Below are positions 25,432-33,933 of a stretch of DNA of 64,000 nt, piece after piece. This stretch comes from Robertmurraya andreesenii. Lineage in GTDB: Bacteria > Bacillota > Bacilli > Bacillales > Cytobacillaceae. The DNA lies in NCBI RefSeq assembly GCF_030813005.1, contig NZ_JAUSTU010000012.1, positions 1 through 64,000 on the forward strand, written 5' to 3'. The notes beneath the pieces are model-generated. The model did not search any database, was not told where the DNA came from, and saw only the letters and a program-made list of their open reading frames with translations. How positions within the stretch are numbered: the first letter of the stretch is position 1; every line of letters starts with the position of its first letter. Made by a program: the position numbers and the translations under genes.

Positions 25432-26145
25432 ATGAACAGTGAGAAATTATCACAGCGGTTGGAAGCCGTCGTAAAATACATACCAACAGGAAGTCGGATC
25501 GCTGATATTGGCTCAGACCATGCGTATCTCCCCTGCCATGTTGTAAGAAAAGGACTCGTTCCGTTTGCGATTGCGGGTGAAGTCGTCGAGGGTCCCTTTC
25601 AATCTGCAAGAAAACAGGTAGAATCAGAGGGCTTGACGGAAGAGGTTTCCGTCCGAAAAGGGGATGGTCTTGAAGTAATTTCCGCTGGTGAGGTGGATTG
25701 TATAACGATCGCAGGCATGGGTGGCGCCCTGATTACAAGCATTTTAGATAGGGGCAAGGAAAGATTAGTCGGTGTAAAAAGATTAATTCTTCAGCCTAAT
25801 TTAAGCGCGATAATGATTAGGCAGTGGTTGCTTGAGCATGGATGGGAGCTAATCGCTGAAGACATCCTTGAGGAGGATGGGAAAATTTATGAGATTCTTG
25901 TGGCGGAACAGGGGGAGCCGCTAAGACCGTATGATCAGAAAAACCTTCCCCCTTTATTATTACTAGGTCCTTTTTTGATGAAAGAAATGTCTCAGCCTTT
26001 TAAGAAAAAGTGGAAAGGTGAACTCGAGAATTGGAAACGGATTGTAGAAAAATTAGACCAAGCAGCGAAATCAGATGACAATCTGAGAAAAAGAGAACAA
26101 TTAATGAATAACATTAGAATGGTGGAGGAGGTCCTGTATCAATGA
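25432..26145 (+). CDS. trmK: tRNA (adenine22-N1)-methyltransferase TrmK
   Basis: A 237-residue class I SAM methyltransferase that makes m1A22 in tRNA. The SAM loop IADIGSDHAYLP (about 23-34) and the catalytic-side motif ITIAGMGGALI are characteristic of the family (YqfN). The C-terminal part forms a coiled helical extension (about 180-235). The ATG is 4 bases inside the start of yqfO at the other end (ATGA overlap), so the two are coupled. GTGGTGAAAG precedes its own ATG. Confidence 0.94.
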   Translation: MNSEKLSQRLEAVVKYIPTGSRIADIGSDHAYLPCHVVRKGLVPFAIAGEVVEGPFQSARKQVESEGLTEEVSVRKGDGLEVISAGEVDCITIAGMGGALITSILDRGKERLVGVKRLILQPNLSAIMIRQWLLEHGWELIAEDILEEDGKIYEILVAEQGEPLRPYDQKNLPPLLLLGPFLMKEMSQPFKKKWKGELENWKRIVEKLDQAAKSDDNLRKREQLMNNIRMVEEVLYQ

Positions 26146-27257
26146 AGAAGGCAAATGGTCATGAAATCATCCAGCTGTTTGAACAGTTCTCGCCAAGGGT
26201 CTATGCGATGGAAGGGGATAAGGTTGGTCTCCAGATTGGTCGCCTGAATAAGCCGGTGGACAAGGTCATGATTGCCCTTGATGTGCTTGAAGAGGTGGTC
26301 GATGAGGCAATTGCGGAAAATGTTCAAATGATTATTGCCCATCATCCTCTTATTTATCGCCCTTTACAAAAAATTACGACGGATCAAGCTTCTGGTCGAA
26401 TCATTGAAAAGCTGATCAAGCATGAGATTGCTGTCTATGCGGCCCACACAAATCTTGATGTCGCAAAGGGCGGGGTCAACGATCTATTGGCTGAGGCGCT
26501 TGGACTTTCTAATGTTGAGGTGCTCGTTCCTACCTATGAGGTGAAGTTAAAAAAATTAGTTGTGTTCGTTCCTGACGATCATGCGAATACGGTTCGTGAA
26601 GCGCTAGGAAAGGCTGGTGCAGGAGCAATTGGAAATTACAGTCATTGTGCTTTCTCGGCAAATGGAGTTGGACAGTTTCTACCAGGGGACAATACGAATC
26701 CTCACATCGGCATACAGGGAAAGCTTGAAGAGGTTCAGGAAGTCCGCATCGAAACGATTTTTCCTGAGAATCTAGAAAAAAGAATTCTCTCTGCCATGTT
26801 GAAGGCACACCCATACGAAGAGGTAGCCTACGATATTTATCCACTAGATAATAAAGGAGAAACACTAGGCTTAGGTAGAATTGGTTATGTGGATGAAATG
26901 AGTCTTGGGGAGTTTGCTGAGCATGTAAAAAAATCACTTGATGTTAAGGGTGTTCGTGTTGTCGGCGATTTAAATTCACTAGTTAAGAAGGTGGCAGTCT
27001 TAGGCGGTGATGGAAATAAATACTGGATGTCCGCAAAATTTAAGGGAGCGGATGTCTATGTCACAGGTGATTTCTATTATCATGTGGCCCATGATGCGAT
27101 GATGGAAGGCTTAAATATCATCGATCCAGGACATAATGTGGAGAAGGTCATGAAGGAAGGCGTACGAATGAAGCTCAATCAAATGTGTGAGGAGCGTGGG
27201 CTTGATGTGACCTTTATTGCCTCAAAGCCGCAGACCGATCCATTTCAATTTTTATAA
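26142..27257 (+). CDS. yqfO: NIF3-family GTP cyclohydrolase I type 2 homologue YqfO
   Basis: A 371-residue NIF3-like protein. The metal-binding IIAHHPL (His67, His68) lies in the N-terminal half, and a second conserved block containing GDFYYH is near the C-terminus. Between them sits an inserted PII-like domain (about 130-230), the arrangement typical of Firmicute YqfO. Function is uncertain; the family name GTP cyclohydrolase I type 2 is not firmly supported. It overlaps trmK by 4 bases and ends at a terminator shared with the convergent ispH gene. Confidence 0.9.
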   Translation: MKKANGHEIIQLFEQFSPRVYAMEGDKVGLQIGRLNKPVDKVMIALDVLEEVVDEAIAENVQMIIAHHPLIYRPLQKITTDQASGRIIEKLIKHEIAVYAAHTNLDVAKGGVNDLLAEALGLSNVEVLVPTYEVKLKKLVVFVPDDHANTVREALGKAGAGAIGNYSHCAFSANGVGQFLPGDNTNPHIGIQGKLEEVQEVRIETIFPENLEKRILSAMLKAHPYEEVAYDIYPLDNKGETLGLGRIGYVDEMSLGEFAEHVKKSLDVKGVRVVGDLNSLVKKVAVLGGDGNKYWMSAKFKGADVYVTGDFYYHVAHDAMMEGLNIIDPGHNVEKVMKEGVRMKLNQMCEERGLDVTFIASKPQTDPFQFL

Positions 27258-27270
27258 GTAAGTTACATGC

Positions 27271-27312
27271 AAAAAAAAGCTTAGCCGGAAACATGCCCGG
27301 TTAAGCTTTTTT
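27271..27312. terminator. Bidirectional terminator between yqfO and ispH
   Basis: An A-tract, AAGCTTAGCCGG and CCGGTTAAGCTT arms and a T-tract serve both convergent genes. The right arm includes the ispH stop codon. Confidence 0.9.
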
Positions 27313-28242
27313 CACCTTTGGTAATATTTTGCTGAGTGGTACTTGTTTTTCCGTCTTCCATGTAGATTCATCATTTGGATCAAATTGCTCTATGAAGGAG
27401 ATTACTTCTTTTGTAATAGGTGTCGGTGTAGATGCGCCCGAAGTGACCGCAACGGTTTTTGCATCCTTAATCCAGTCGAGATTTAATTCGCTAATATCAC
27501 CAATGCGGTAGGCTTTAGTTCCAGCTATCTCCTCTGAAACCTGTGCTAAACGATTGGAGTTGTTGCTTTTTGGATCTCCGACCACAATGGTGACATCCGC
27601 TTCGCCCGCTTGCCCGGCAACGGCCTCCTGTCGAACCTGTGTGGCATTACAGATTTCATTATGAAACTCCGCATGGGGATATTTTTCCTTTAAGAGATCC
27701 ATGATATGCTTAACATCCCATTGACTCATCGTCGTTTGGTTAGTAACAATTAGATTTGGATAATCCAGGTTTAGATTATGAACATCCTCTTCTGTTTCAA
27801 CGAGGTGAACGATATCAGGTGCGACGCCGACCGCTCCCTCAGGCTCTGGGTGCCCTTTTTTCCCGATATAGATGACTTGGAAGCCTTCGTCTCGTTTTTC
27901 TCGGATTAGGTCATGCGTTCTAGTTACATCTGGACAGGTTGCATCGATCGTCACAAGTCCTTTTTGTTTGGCCAGCTCACGAACTTCAGGAGAGATCCCG
28001 TGTGCAGTAAAGATAACGGTCCCTTTGTCTACCTTTTCAAGTATTTCCCGGCGATTATTTCCATCTAATGTGATGATGCCTTCCTCTGCAAAAGCATCTG
28101 TCACGTGTTTATTATGAACGATCATTCCAAGGATATAGATCGGTCTTGGCAGTGTTTTATCTAAAGCCGCATTTCTTGCGATCACCATCGCATCCACCAC
28201 CCCGTAGCAATAGCCGCGTGGTGAAATCTTGATCACTTTCAT
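27301..28242 (-). CDS. ispH: 4-hydroxy-3-methylbut-2-enyl diphosphate reductase
   Basis: A 313-residue iron-sulfur enzyme, last step of the non-mevalonate isoprenoid pathway, making IPP and DMAPP. The three cluster cysteines are visible in PRGYCYGV (Cys12), DATCPDVTRTH (near 103) and EICNATQVRQ (near 197). The C-terminal TSGASTPTP motif is present. The partner enzyme IspG is also encoded in this window (35058-36161). A GGGGGTAA ribosome site lies upstream of the ATG. The gene runs opposite to its left neighbour. Confidence 0.96.
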   Translation of the reverse strand: MKVIKISPRGYCYGVVDAMVIARNAALDKTLPRPIYILGMIVHNKHVTDAFAEEGIITLDGNNRREILEKVDKGTVIFTAHGISPEVRELAKQKGLVTIDATCPDVTRTHDLIREKRDEGFQVIYIGKKGHPEPEGAVGVAPDIVHLVETEEDVHNLNLDYPNLIVTNQTTMSQWDVKHIMDLLKEKYPHAEFHNEICNATQVRQEAVAGQAGEADVTIVVGDPKSNNSNRLAQVSEEIAGTKAYRIGDISELNLDWIKDAKTVAVTSGASTPTPITKEVISFIEQFDPNDESTWKTEKQVPLSKILPKVKKA

Positions 28243-28354
28243 TGAGTTACCCCCTTAAAAGCAATAATGCTCTTAATCTATGAATACAGAATATCTTCAT
28301 TATATCGGACTTCTGCAAAAACCTCAATTTGAGGAAGCTGGAAATAGCGGAAAC

Positions 28355-28383
28355 ATAAAAAAGAATGCACCAGGCATTCTTTA
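28355..28383 (-). terminator. Terminator of yqfQ (minus strand)
   Basis: Read on the minus strand, AAAGAATGC and GCATTCTTT arms with a 5-base loop are followed by a run of T residues. Confidence 0.85.
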
Positions 28384-28388
28384 AATAC

Positions 28389-28408
28389 GGCTCTTTTCTC
28401 AAACAGCT
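28389..28408. mobile_element. 20-bp remnant of the GGCT...AGCC element
   Basis: GGCTCTTTTCTCAAACAGCT carries the 16-base left end seen in the 186-bp copy, directly joined to what looks like the last bases of the right end (ACAGCC with C to T). The flanking 8-mers TTAAATAC (28381-28388) and TTAAATAT (28409-28416) match at 7 of 8 positions. The right-hand 8-mer contains the yqfQ stop codon. The 16-base identity is solid; reading it as a collapsed element is inference. Confidence 0.45.
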
Positions 28409-29044
28409 TTAAATATATAGTTTGGGTACGGATTGACCCTTATTATTCTTTTGTTCCTCTCCTGTTTTTTCTGGTGCCTTCTCTTCTGTTGACGGTTTGG
28501 AATGACTTTTCGTTTTGGACTTTTTTCGAACTGGTTTTTCTTTCGTTTTTTCTTGCTCTTTTTCTTCTTCTGACCCATCTGGTGCGTTTTTGAGGCCACG
28601 GTAGAGCTTCCATAAGGATGGAATATTCCGTACAAGCGGTCCGTATTGCTGGATCATTGGACCAACTTGCTGGGCAGTGTTCAAAACCTTTTGCGTGTTT
28701 GTTAAGAAGCCACTGAGGGCGTTCGGGTTGGTTAACGTTCTCAATAAACCGCCACTGCTTCCAGCTGCTCCCCCAGCTGATGGAGGTCTTATGGAGCGAG
28801 CAGGGAAAGAAAATGGAGTGGTTCCAGCTGCTTGCCCCCCTCCTCTTCCAAATAATCTTGAGAGTAATCCTCCTCCGCCTCTCTGTGGTCCTCGCATTCC
28901 TGGCCCTGCACCCATTCCTGATCTTGGCCCCATTCCCGGCCTTGGACCCATTCCGTTCATTGGAGGAAATCCTCCTCGATTCATCATGGGATGCATCATT
29001 CTTGGGTTAGGTGGTTGAAATGGGGACATTGGTCTAGATGGCAT
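28409..29044 (-). CDS. yqfQ: VrrA/YqfQ-like low-complexity protein
   Basis: A 211-residue protein with three zones. First is an N-terminal Met/Pro/Gly/Arg-rich repetitive part (about 1-62, repeats of the type GMGPRPGMGPRSGMG), followed by an Arg/Gly hinge. A short conserved helical middle follows (TNTQKVLNTAQQVGPMIQQYGPLVRNIPSLWKLYR is its core, about 105-145). The tail is highly charged Lys/Glu. This layout is that of YqfQ, whose Bacillus anthracis homologue VrrA has variable repeats. The ATG at 29044 has AAAGGAGGGG; the frame extends upstream but without a ribosome site. The role, possibly linked to the spore, is unproven. Confidence 0.85.
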   Translation of the reverse strand: MPSRPMSPFQPPNPRMMHPMMNRGGFPPMNGMGPRPGMGPRSGMGAGPGMRGPQRGGGGLLSRLFGRGGGQAAGTTPFSFPARSIRPPSAGGAAGSSGGLLRTLTNPNALSGFLTNTQKVLNTAQQVGPMIQQYGPLVRNIPSLWKLYRGLKNAPDGSEEEKEQEKTKEKPVRKKSKTKSHSKPSTEEKAPEKTGEEQKNNKGQSVPKLYI

Positions 29045-29220
29045 GCTAATCCCCTCCTTTCGATAAGACACTGTTCCTCCTATTAAACTATGCAAATGGA
29101 CTAAGATTGGTTTTAGTGCTTTTGCGGAAGAAGCGTAAGTTGGCACTTTGGACAATTTTTTATTATAATGGATGGATGATACCAGCATTGGCAGGTATAA
29201 GTTACTGAAGGAGCAAAAAG

Positions 29221-30531
29221 ATGACCAAAACAAAATTCCAAATATATGATTTCAAACCATTTATTCTAGAGGCTTTAGATAAAATTGGCTTTATGGAACC
29301 AACGGAGATCCAACAAAAATTGATTCCAATTGTTTTAAAAGGAGAAAGTGCGATCGGGCAATCTCAGACAGGTACTGGGAAAACCCACTCCTATATATTA
29401 CCTATTCTTCAAGGGATCGTTCCAAGCAAAAAGGAGGTACAGGCAGTCATTACTGCTCCGACTCGAGAGCTTGCTAGTCAGATCTATGAGGAAATTCTAA
29501 AGATGACGGAGCGATTAAAAGGGGATGAAGAAATCTCAACAAAGCTCTTTATCGGTGGTACCGATAAGCAAAGAGCGATTGAGAAATTAAAGGTGCAGCC
29601 ACATATTGTCGTTGGAACCCCTGGAAGAATCCATGATCTAGTCAAAGACCAGGCTTTATTTGTACATAAATCATCCATCTTGGTGGTCGATGAGGCTGAT
29701 TTAATGCTCGATATGGGATTCATCGAGGATATCGATCAGATCGCCTCAAGAATGCCAGATAAGCTGCAAATGCTTGTTTTTTCTGCGACAATTCCAGAGA
29801 AGCTAAAGCCTTTTTTGAAAAAGTATTTGGAAAATCCAAAATTTATTCAAATTGAGCCTAAGCAAATAACCGCAGAAAAAATAACCCACTATCTATTGCC
29901 ATCAAGGCATCGTAATAAGAATGATATTGTTTTTGAAGCTTTGTCCATCTATAACCCATATTTAGCCATCGTGTTCACCAATACGAAGAAAATGGCGGAT
30001 GAAGTTGCTGATTCCTTACTGAGCCGTGGAATGAAGGTTGGAAGAATCCACGGAAACCTGAGTCCGAGAGAACGAAAAAAGATGATGATGCAAATTAAAG
30101 AGCTTGAATTTCAATACATTGTGGCAACAGATTTGGCTGCAAGAGGTATTGATATTGAAGGAGTTAGCCATGTGATCAACTATGAGCTTCCAAGTGATTT
30201 GGATTTCTACATCCATCGTGTTGGGCGGACGGCTCGGGCTGGTAGTTCAGGGATTGCTCTAACCATTTACACCCCTTCGGATGAGGATTCCCTAAACCGT
30301 CTGGAGAGCCTTGGTATTCAATTTGTCAATGTCGACATCAAGGATAGAGAGATCATTGAAATTGGAGACCGGAATAGACGCAAAAAGAGACAGCGGCAGG
30401 CGGATGAAATTGATATGATGGCTAAATCGATTGTCAAGAAGCCAAAGAAAGTCAAGCCTGGATACAAGAAGAAGATGCAGGCAGAGGTGGATCAGATTAA
30501 GAAACGACAAAGGCGTTTGAAAAAGAAATAA
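29221..30531 (+). CDS. cshB: DEAD-box RNA helicase CshB
   Basis: A 436-residue ATP-dependent RNA helicase. Motifs in order: a Q-motif region near 27-33, Walker A GQSQTGTGKT (46-55), PTRELA, TPGR, DEAD (157-160), SAT, and HRVGRTARAG. It ends with a basic tail rich in Lys/Arg (about 385-436) for RNA binding. CshB acts in cold adaptation and RNA turnover. The ATG follows GAAGGAG. nfo follows at 18 bp on the same strand, the conserved order in Bacillus. Confidence 0.95.
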   Translation: MTKTKFQIYDFKPFILEALDKIGFMEPTEIQQKLIPIVLKGESAIGQSQTGTGKTHSYILPILQGIVPSKKEVQAVITAPTRELASQIYEEILKMTERLKGDEEISTKLFIGGTDKQRAIEKLKVQPHIVVGTPGRIHDLVKDQALFVHKSSILVVDEADLMLDMGFIEDIDQIASRMPDKLQMLVFSATIPEKLKPFLKKYLENPKFIQIEPKQITAEKITHYLLPSRHRNKNDIVFEALSIYNPYLAIVFTNTKKMADEVADSLLSRGMKVGRIHGNLSPRERKKMMMQIKELEFQYIVATDLAARGIDIEGVSHVINYELPSDLDFYIHRVGRTARAGSSGIALTIYTPSDEDSLNRLESLGIQFVNVDIKDREIIEIGDRNRRKKRQRQADEIDMMAKSIVKKPKKVKPGYKKKMQAEVDQIKKRQRRLKKK

Positions 30532-30549
30532 TCAAGGGGAGAGAAGAAG

Positions 30550-31443
30550 ATGCTTAGATTAGGTTCACATGTATCAATGAGCGGTAAGAAAATGCTGCTA
30601 GCGGCCAGTGAGGAAGCCGTATCCTATGGTGCAAATACATTTATGATTTATACAGGTGCACCGCAGAATACAAGAAGAAAGAAAATAGAGGATCTAAATA
30701 TTGAGGCGGGAATTGAGCATATGAAGGCAAACGGGATTGACGAAATTGTCGTTCATGCTCCATACATCATTAATATTGGAAATACAACAAACCCCGATAC
30801 CTTTGCGCTAGGGGTAAGATTCTTAAGAAGTGAAATTGAACGGACAGAAGCGATTGGAGCAGGACAAATCGTGCTACATCCTGGTGCCCATGTGGGGGCG
30901 GGAAGTGAGGCTGGAATCAAAAAAATCATCGAGGGCTTAAATGAAGTGTTAACGGGTCAGGAAAATCTTCAAATTGCCCTAGAAACAATGGCGGGAAAAG
31001 GTTCAGAATGTGGCCGCAGCTTTGAAGAAATTGCTGAAATTATCAATGGTGTTACTCATAATGATCGTCTCTCGGTCTGTTTCGATACCTGTCATACCCA
31101 TGATGCTGGATACGAAATTGCCCGGGATTTCGACGGAGTGTTGAATGAATTTGACAAAATCGTTGGTCTAGATCGTCTCAAGGTGCTGCATATTAATGAC
31201 AGTAAGAATGAACGAGGTGCCAGCAAAGACAGACATGAAAATATTGGCTTCGGTCATATCGGCTTTAAAGCCTTAAATTATATTGTTCATCACCCACAGT
31301 TAGAGGATATCCCGAAGATATTGGAAACTCCTTATGTAGGTGAAGACAAAAATAACAAAAAACCACCGTATAAGCATGAAATTGCGATGCTGCGAAGCAA
31401 GGAGTTTAATGAGCAACTATTAGAGAATATTATGGAGGATTAG
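30550..31443 (+). CDS. nfo: Endonuclease IV
   Basis: A 297-residue apurinic/apyrimidinic endonuclease of the TIM-barrel Nfo family, which cleaves DNA at abasic sites in base-excision repair. Zinc-site motifs are complete: VVHAPY (His69), LHPGAH, ALETMAG, FDTCHTHDAGY, LHINDSKNERGASKDRHENIGFG. It starts 18 bp after cshB with AAGGGGAG upstream, so the two are likely co-transcribed. A hairpin shared with the convergent yqfT follows. Confidence 0.96.
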   Translation: MLRLGSHVSMSGKKMLLAASEEAVSYGANTFMIYTGAPQNTRRKKIEDLNIEAGIEHMKANGIDEIVVHAPYIINIGNTTNPDTFALGVRFLRSEIERTEAIGAGQIVLHPGAHVGAGSEAGIKKIIEGLNEVLTGQENLQIALETMAGKGSECGRSFEEIAEIINGVTHNDRLSVCFDTCHTHDAGYEIARDFDGVLNEFDKIVGLDRLKVLHINDSKNERGASKDRHENIGFGHIGFKALNYIVHHPQLEDIPKILETPYVGEDKNNKKPPYKHEIAMLRSKEFNEQLLENIMED

Positions 31444-31446
31444 TTT

Positions 31447-31474
31447 GAAGGCTGTCGATGTCGGCAGCCTCTTC
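31447..31474. terminator. Hairpin between convergent nfo and yqfT
   Basis: GAAGGCTG and CAGCCTCTTC arms around a 10-base loop, just after the nfo stop. T-tracts are weak on both sides. Confidence 0.6.
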
Positions 31475-31477
31475 GTG

Positions 31478-31732
31478 TTATTTTGTGAACTTCAAAAATA
31501 GCCGATTGACCTCATTGGCCGTATCCTTCCCAGCAATCCTTGCAATATCCCTGATGATTTGGACACGATCTGATTCATTAAAAATATTGGCATTCCTTCC
31601 TCTCAGTATGGAAGCAATTTTTTCTGCTTTCTCTCTCGTAATGGATATTTGAAATTGCTTGGCATAATTAAGTAATTCTCCTGTTGTGATCGTATTTATT
31701 TTGTGGTTAATAATGTTCTCAAAGATCCCCAA
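31478..31732 (-). CDS. yqfT: DUF2624 protein YqfT
   Basis: An 84-residue cytosolic protein of the DUF2624 family found downstream of nfo in Bacillus. The sequence is helical and charged, with the block ITREKAEKIASILRGRNANIF. No catalytic residues or membrane segments are seen. It is convergent to nfo and divergent from the zinc-uptake operon. AGGGAAGGAGTGAGG lies before the ATG on the minus strand. Function unknown. Confidence 0.85.
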   Translation of the reverse strand: MGIFENIINHKINTITTGELLNYAKQFQISITREKAEKIASILRGRNANIFNESDRVQIIRDIARIAGKDTANEVNRLFLKFTK

Positions 31733-31800
31733 TTGTCCTCACTCCTTCCCTTTAACGTATGAATAAGATCCCTTGTGTGTTACGGCCGAGGCTCCTTCGC

Positions 31801-31829
31801 TTTACTTTATATCTCGATTCCTGTATACT
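31801..31829 (+). promoter_or_regulatory. Promoter of the znuC-znuB-zur operon
   Basis: TTTACT (31801-31806) and TATACT (31824-31829) are 17 bp apart, each a fair match to the sigma-A hexamers. A Zur-box-like sequence follows four bases later. Confidence 0.6.
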
Positions 31830-31832
31830 ACT

Positions 31833-31853
31833 AAATCGTAATGATTCTATTTT
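31833..31853 (+). promoter_or_regulatory. Zur-box-like operator over the znuCB-zur start site
   Basis: The left half AAATCGTAAT is identical to the B. subtilis Zur consensus AAATCGTAATNATTACGATTT. The centre base is g, and the right half ATTCTATTTT matches 6 of 10. It covers the expected transcription start, which suits zinc-dependent repression. Confidence 0.65.
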
Positions 31854-31870
31854 AAAAACTAGGTGATCTT

Positions 31871-32650
31871 ATGGATGACAATCGACCTGTTATTGAAGTA
31901 ACGGGATTAACATATCGATACGAAAAAGAGAACGTGTTAGAGGATATTCATTTAACTGTACCAACCGGCTCCTTCTTAGCGGTTGTCGGTCCAAATGGCT
32001 CGGGAAAGTCCACCCTCTTGAAGCTGATTCTAGGGCTTTTAAGGGTTCAGGAAGGAAAGATTCGTTTGTTTGGGGAGGATATCAATCGTTTCAAGGATTG
32101 GCAGCGAATTGGCTTCGTTTCTCAAAAGGCTAATTCCTTCAATACCGGATTTCCTGCAACCGTTTATGAGGTTGTGGCAAGCGGTCTAACTAAGAAAATC
32201 GGGCTCTTTAAATTCATGAAACAAGAGCATCAGCTCAAAATCAAAGAGGCGATCCGGTCAGTGGGCCTGTCAAATTATATGTATCAGAATATCGGAGAGC
32301 TTTCCGGGGGACAGCAGCAAAGGGTTTTTATTGCAAGAGCGTTGGTTAGCGATCCTAATTTGCTCATATTGGATGAGCCGACGGTAGGTGTGGACGCCGA
32401 GAATGTTCGGTCCTTTTATGAGATGCTTGAGGAACTGAATAAGGAAAGGGGAATTACGTTACTTCTCGTAACCCATGATATCGGAGCGGTATCGGATCAG
32501 GTTTCCCATGTTGTGTGCCTAAATAAACATTTATTTTTCCATGGAAATTCAGATGAATTTAAGCTTCACGAAATGTCACATTTATTTGGTCACGATGTTC
32601 ATCCTCTCTCCCATGAGCATCTTGAAAAGGAGTTCAGCCATGATTCATGA
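31871..32650 (+). CDS. znuC: Zinc ABC transporter ATP-binding protein
   Basis: A 259-residue ABC ATPase of the metal-uptake (ZnuC/AdcC/TroB) type. Walker A GPNGSGKST (about 38-46), signature LSGGQQQR and Walker B LLILDEPT are all intact. It overlaps the permease gene by 11 bases, and zur follows, so zinc is the likely substrate; manganese permeases are similar in sequence, and it is the context that decides. A Zur-box-like operator lies 18 bp before the ATG. No substrate-binding lipoprotein gene accompanies it in this window, so that component must be encoded elsewhere. Confidence 0.9.
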   Translation: MDDNRPVIEVTGLTYRYEKENVLEDIHLTVPTGSFLAVVGPNGSGKSTLLKLILGLLRVQEGKIRLFGEDINRFKDWQRIGFVSQKANSFNTGFPATVYEVVASGLTKKIGLFKFMKQEHQLKIKEAIRSVGLSNYMYQNIGELSGGQQQRVFIARALVSDPNLLILDEPTVGVDAENVRSFYEMLEELNKERGITLLLVTHDIGAVSDQVSHVVCLNKHLFFHGNSDEFKLHEMSHLFGHDVHPLSHEHLEKEFSHDS

Positions 32651-33497
32651 CTTATTTCAATATGAATTTCTTCAAAATGCTTTCATCACTGGCATGATTA
32701 TCGGAATCATTGCCCCTTTACTCGGTGTGTTCATTGTTGTACGGAGATTATCGCTCATTGCCGATGCCCTGAGCCATGTTACCTTAGCGGGAATTGCTGC
32801 GAGTCTATTGCTTGAGAAAAAGCTTCTGCTCGTCGGGTTGAATCCTTTATACCTGGGGATGACTTTTTCTGTAGTGGGTGCTCTTTTTATCGAGAAATTA
32901 AGAGCGGTCTACAAGTATTTTCAAGAGCTTGCGATTCCGATTATTTTATCGGGTGGGATCGGTTTAGCCGTGATCTTTATCTCCCTTGCAGATGGGTTTA
33001 ATACCGATTTGTTTAGCTATTTATTCGGGAGTGTCAGTGCGGTAAGCAGAGCTGATCTATATACGATTTTGGTGATAAGCCTTTTCGTTGTCGGTATCAT
33101 ATTCTTATTATATAAAGAGTTGTTTATCTTATCCTTTGATGAAGAGCATGCAAAAGCCTCTGGGATTGCGGTCAAGCGGATCCATTTTATCTTCATCATT
33201 ATGGTTGCACTCGTCATTGCGGCTTCAATGCGTGTTGTCGGAATTTTGCTCGTTTCGTCCCTGATGACCTTGCCTGTCGCTGCCAGCATTCGAATTGCCA
33301 AGGGCTTTAAGCAAACGATTCTTTATTCAGTCCTACTCGGTGAAGCGTCTGTGCTAGGGGGACTGGTCCTTTCCTATTATATTGATCTGGCTCCTGGTGG
33401 AACCATTGTGATGATTGCGGTCTTGATCTTAATTGTCACCATGTTTCTAAAGAAATTATCTTTTAACAAGCCAGTAAAAAATGGGGTGAAATCGTGA
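32640..33497 (+). CDS. znuB: Zinc ABC transporter permease
   Basis: A 285-residue integral membrane protein of the ABC-3 family (ZnuB/AdcB/TroC) with seven to eight hydrophobic helices. The conserved N-terminal region reads GIIAPLLGVFIVVRRLSLIADALSHV in essence, seen at about residues 20-45. The ATG at 32640 is chosen because AAGGAG lies 9 bases upstream. It begins within the last codons of znuC, and its stop overlaps the GTG of zur (GTGA). The three genes thus form a tightly coupled operon. Confidence 0.9.
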   Translation: MIHDLFQYEFLQNAFITGMIIGIIAPLLGVFIVVRRLSLIADALSHVTLAGIAASLLLEKKLLLVGLNPLYLGMTFSVVGALFIEKLRAVYKYFQELAIPIILSGGIGLAVIFISLADGFNTDLFSYLFGSVSAVSRADLYTILVISLFVVGIIFLLYKELFILSFDEEHAKASGIAVKRIHFIFIIMVALVIAASMRVVGILLVSSLMTLPVAASIRIAKGFKQTILYSVLLGEASVLGGLVLSYYIDLAPGGTIVMIAVLILIVTMFLKKLSFNKPVKNGVKS

Positions 33498-33907
33498 ATG
33501 TCAGTGAGGCGCTACAAATATTGAAGGAAAAAGGTTATAAGCATACAGGAAAAAGAGAGGAAATGCTTGAGCTATTTTCTAATAGTGAAAAATATTTAAC
33601 CGCTAAGGATGTCCTTGAGAAAATGAAGGATGATTATCCTGGTCTTAGCTTTGATACGATTTATCGTAATTTATCGATGTTTGTCGAGCTAGGCATATTT
33701 GAAATGACCGAGTTATCCGGAGAAAAGCATTTCCGATATAGATGCTCTCATAATGAGCATCATCATCATTTTATTTGTTTGGATTGTGGAAAAACGAAGG
33801 AAATTGAGACCTGTCCGATGCAGAGCTTAAGAGAGAACCTTCAAGGATTTGACATATCTGGACATAAATTTGAAATTTACGGGCGCTGTCCTGAATGTAA
33901 TGCATAG
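33494..33907 (+). CDS. zur: Fur-family zinc regulator Zur
   Basis: A 137-residue Fur-family repressor. The winged helix lies at about 10-80 (with SFDTIYRNLSMFVELGIF). The metal region has the HHHH run and two CxxC zinc pairs (ICLDCGKTKE, GRCPECNA). It starts with GTG overlapping znuB. Assignment to Zur rather than Fur or PerR rests on the operon with znuCB, the Zur-box-like operator and the conserved position (yqfV in B. subtilis). It should bind the operator at 31833-31853 and so control its own operon. Confidence 0.9.
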   Translation: MNVSEALQILKEKGYKHTGKREEMLELFSNSEKYLTAKDVLEKMKDDYPGLSFDTIYRNLSMFVELGIFEMTELSGEKHFRYRCSHNEHHHHFICLDCGKTKEIETCPMQSLRENLQGFDISGHKFEIYGRCPECNA

Positions 33908-33933
33908 AGAGCTTGACGCTTTCTATGCATTTT
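33900..33933. terminator. Bidirectional terminator between zur and yqfW
   Basis: ATGCATAG and CTATGCAT form a perfect 8-bp stem; the stop codons of both convergent genes lie within the hairpin region. TTTTGCTTTT follows on the plus side. Confidence 0.75.

Noticed and set aside
28677..29018. Proline-rich 113-residue frame on the plus strand
   Set aside because: It is the antisense of the repetitive part of yqfQ; it has no ribosome site, and its composition follows from the GC-rich repeats of the real gene.
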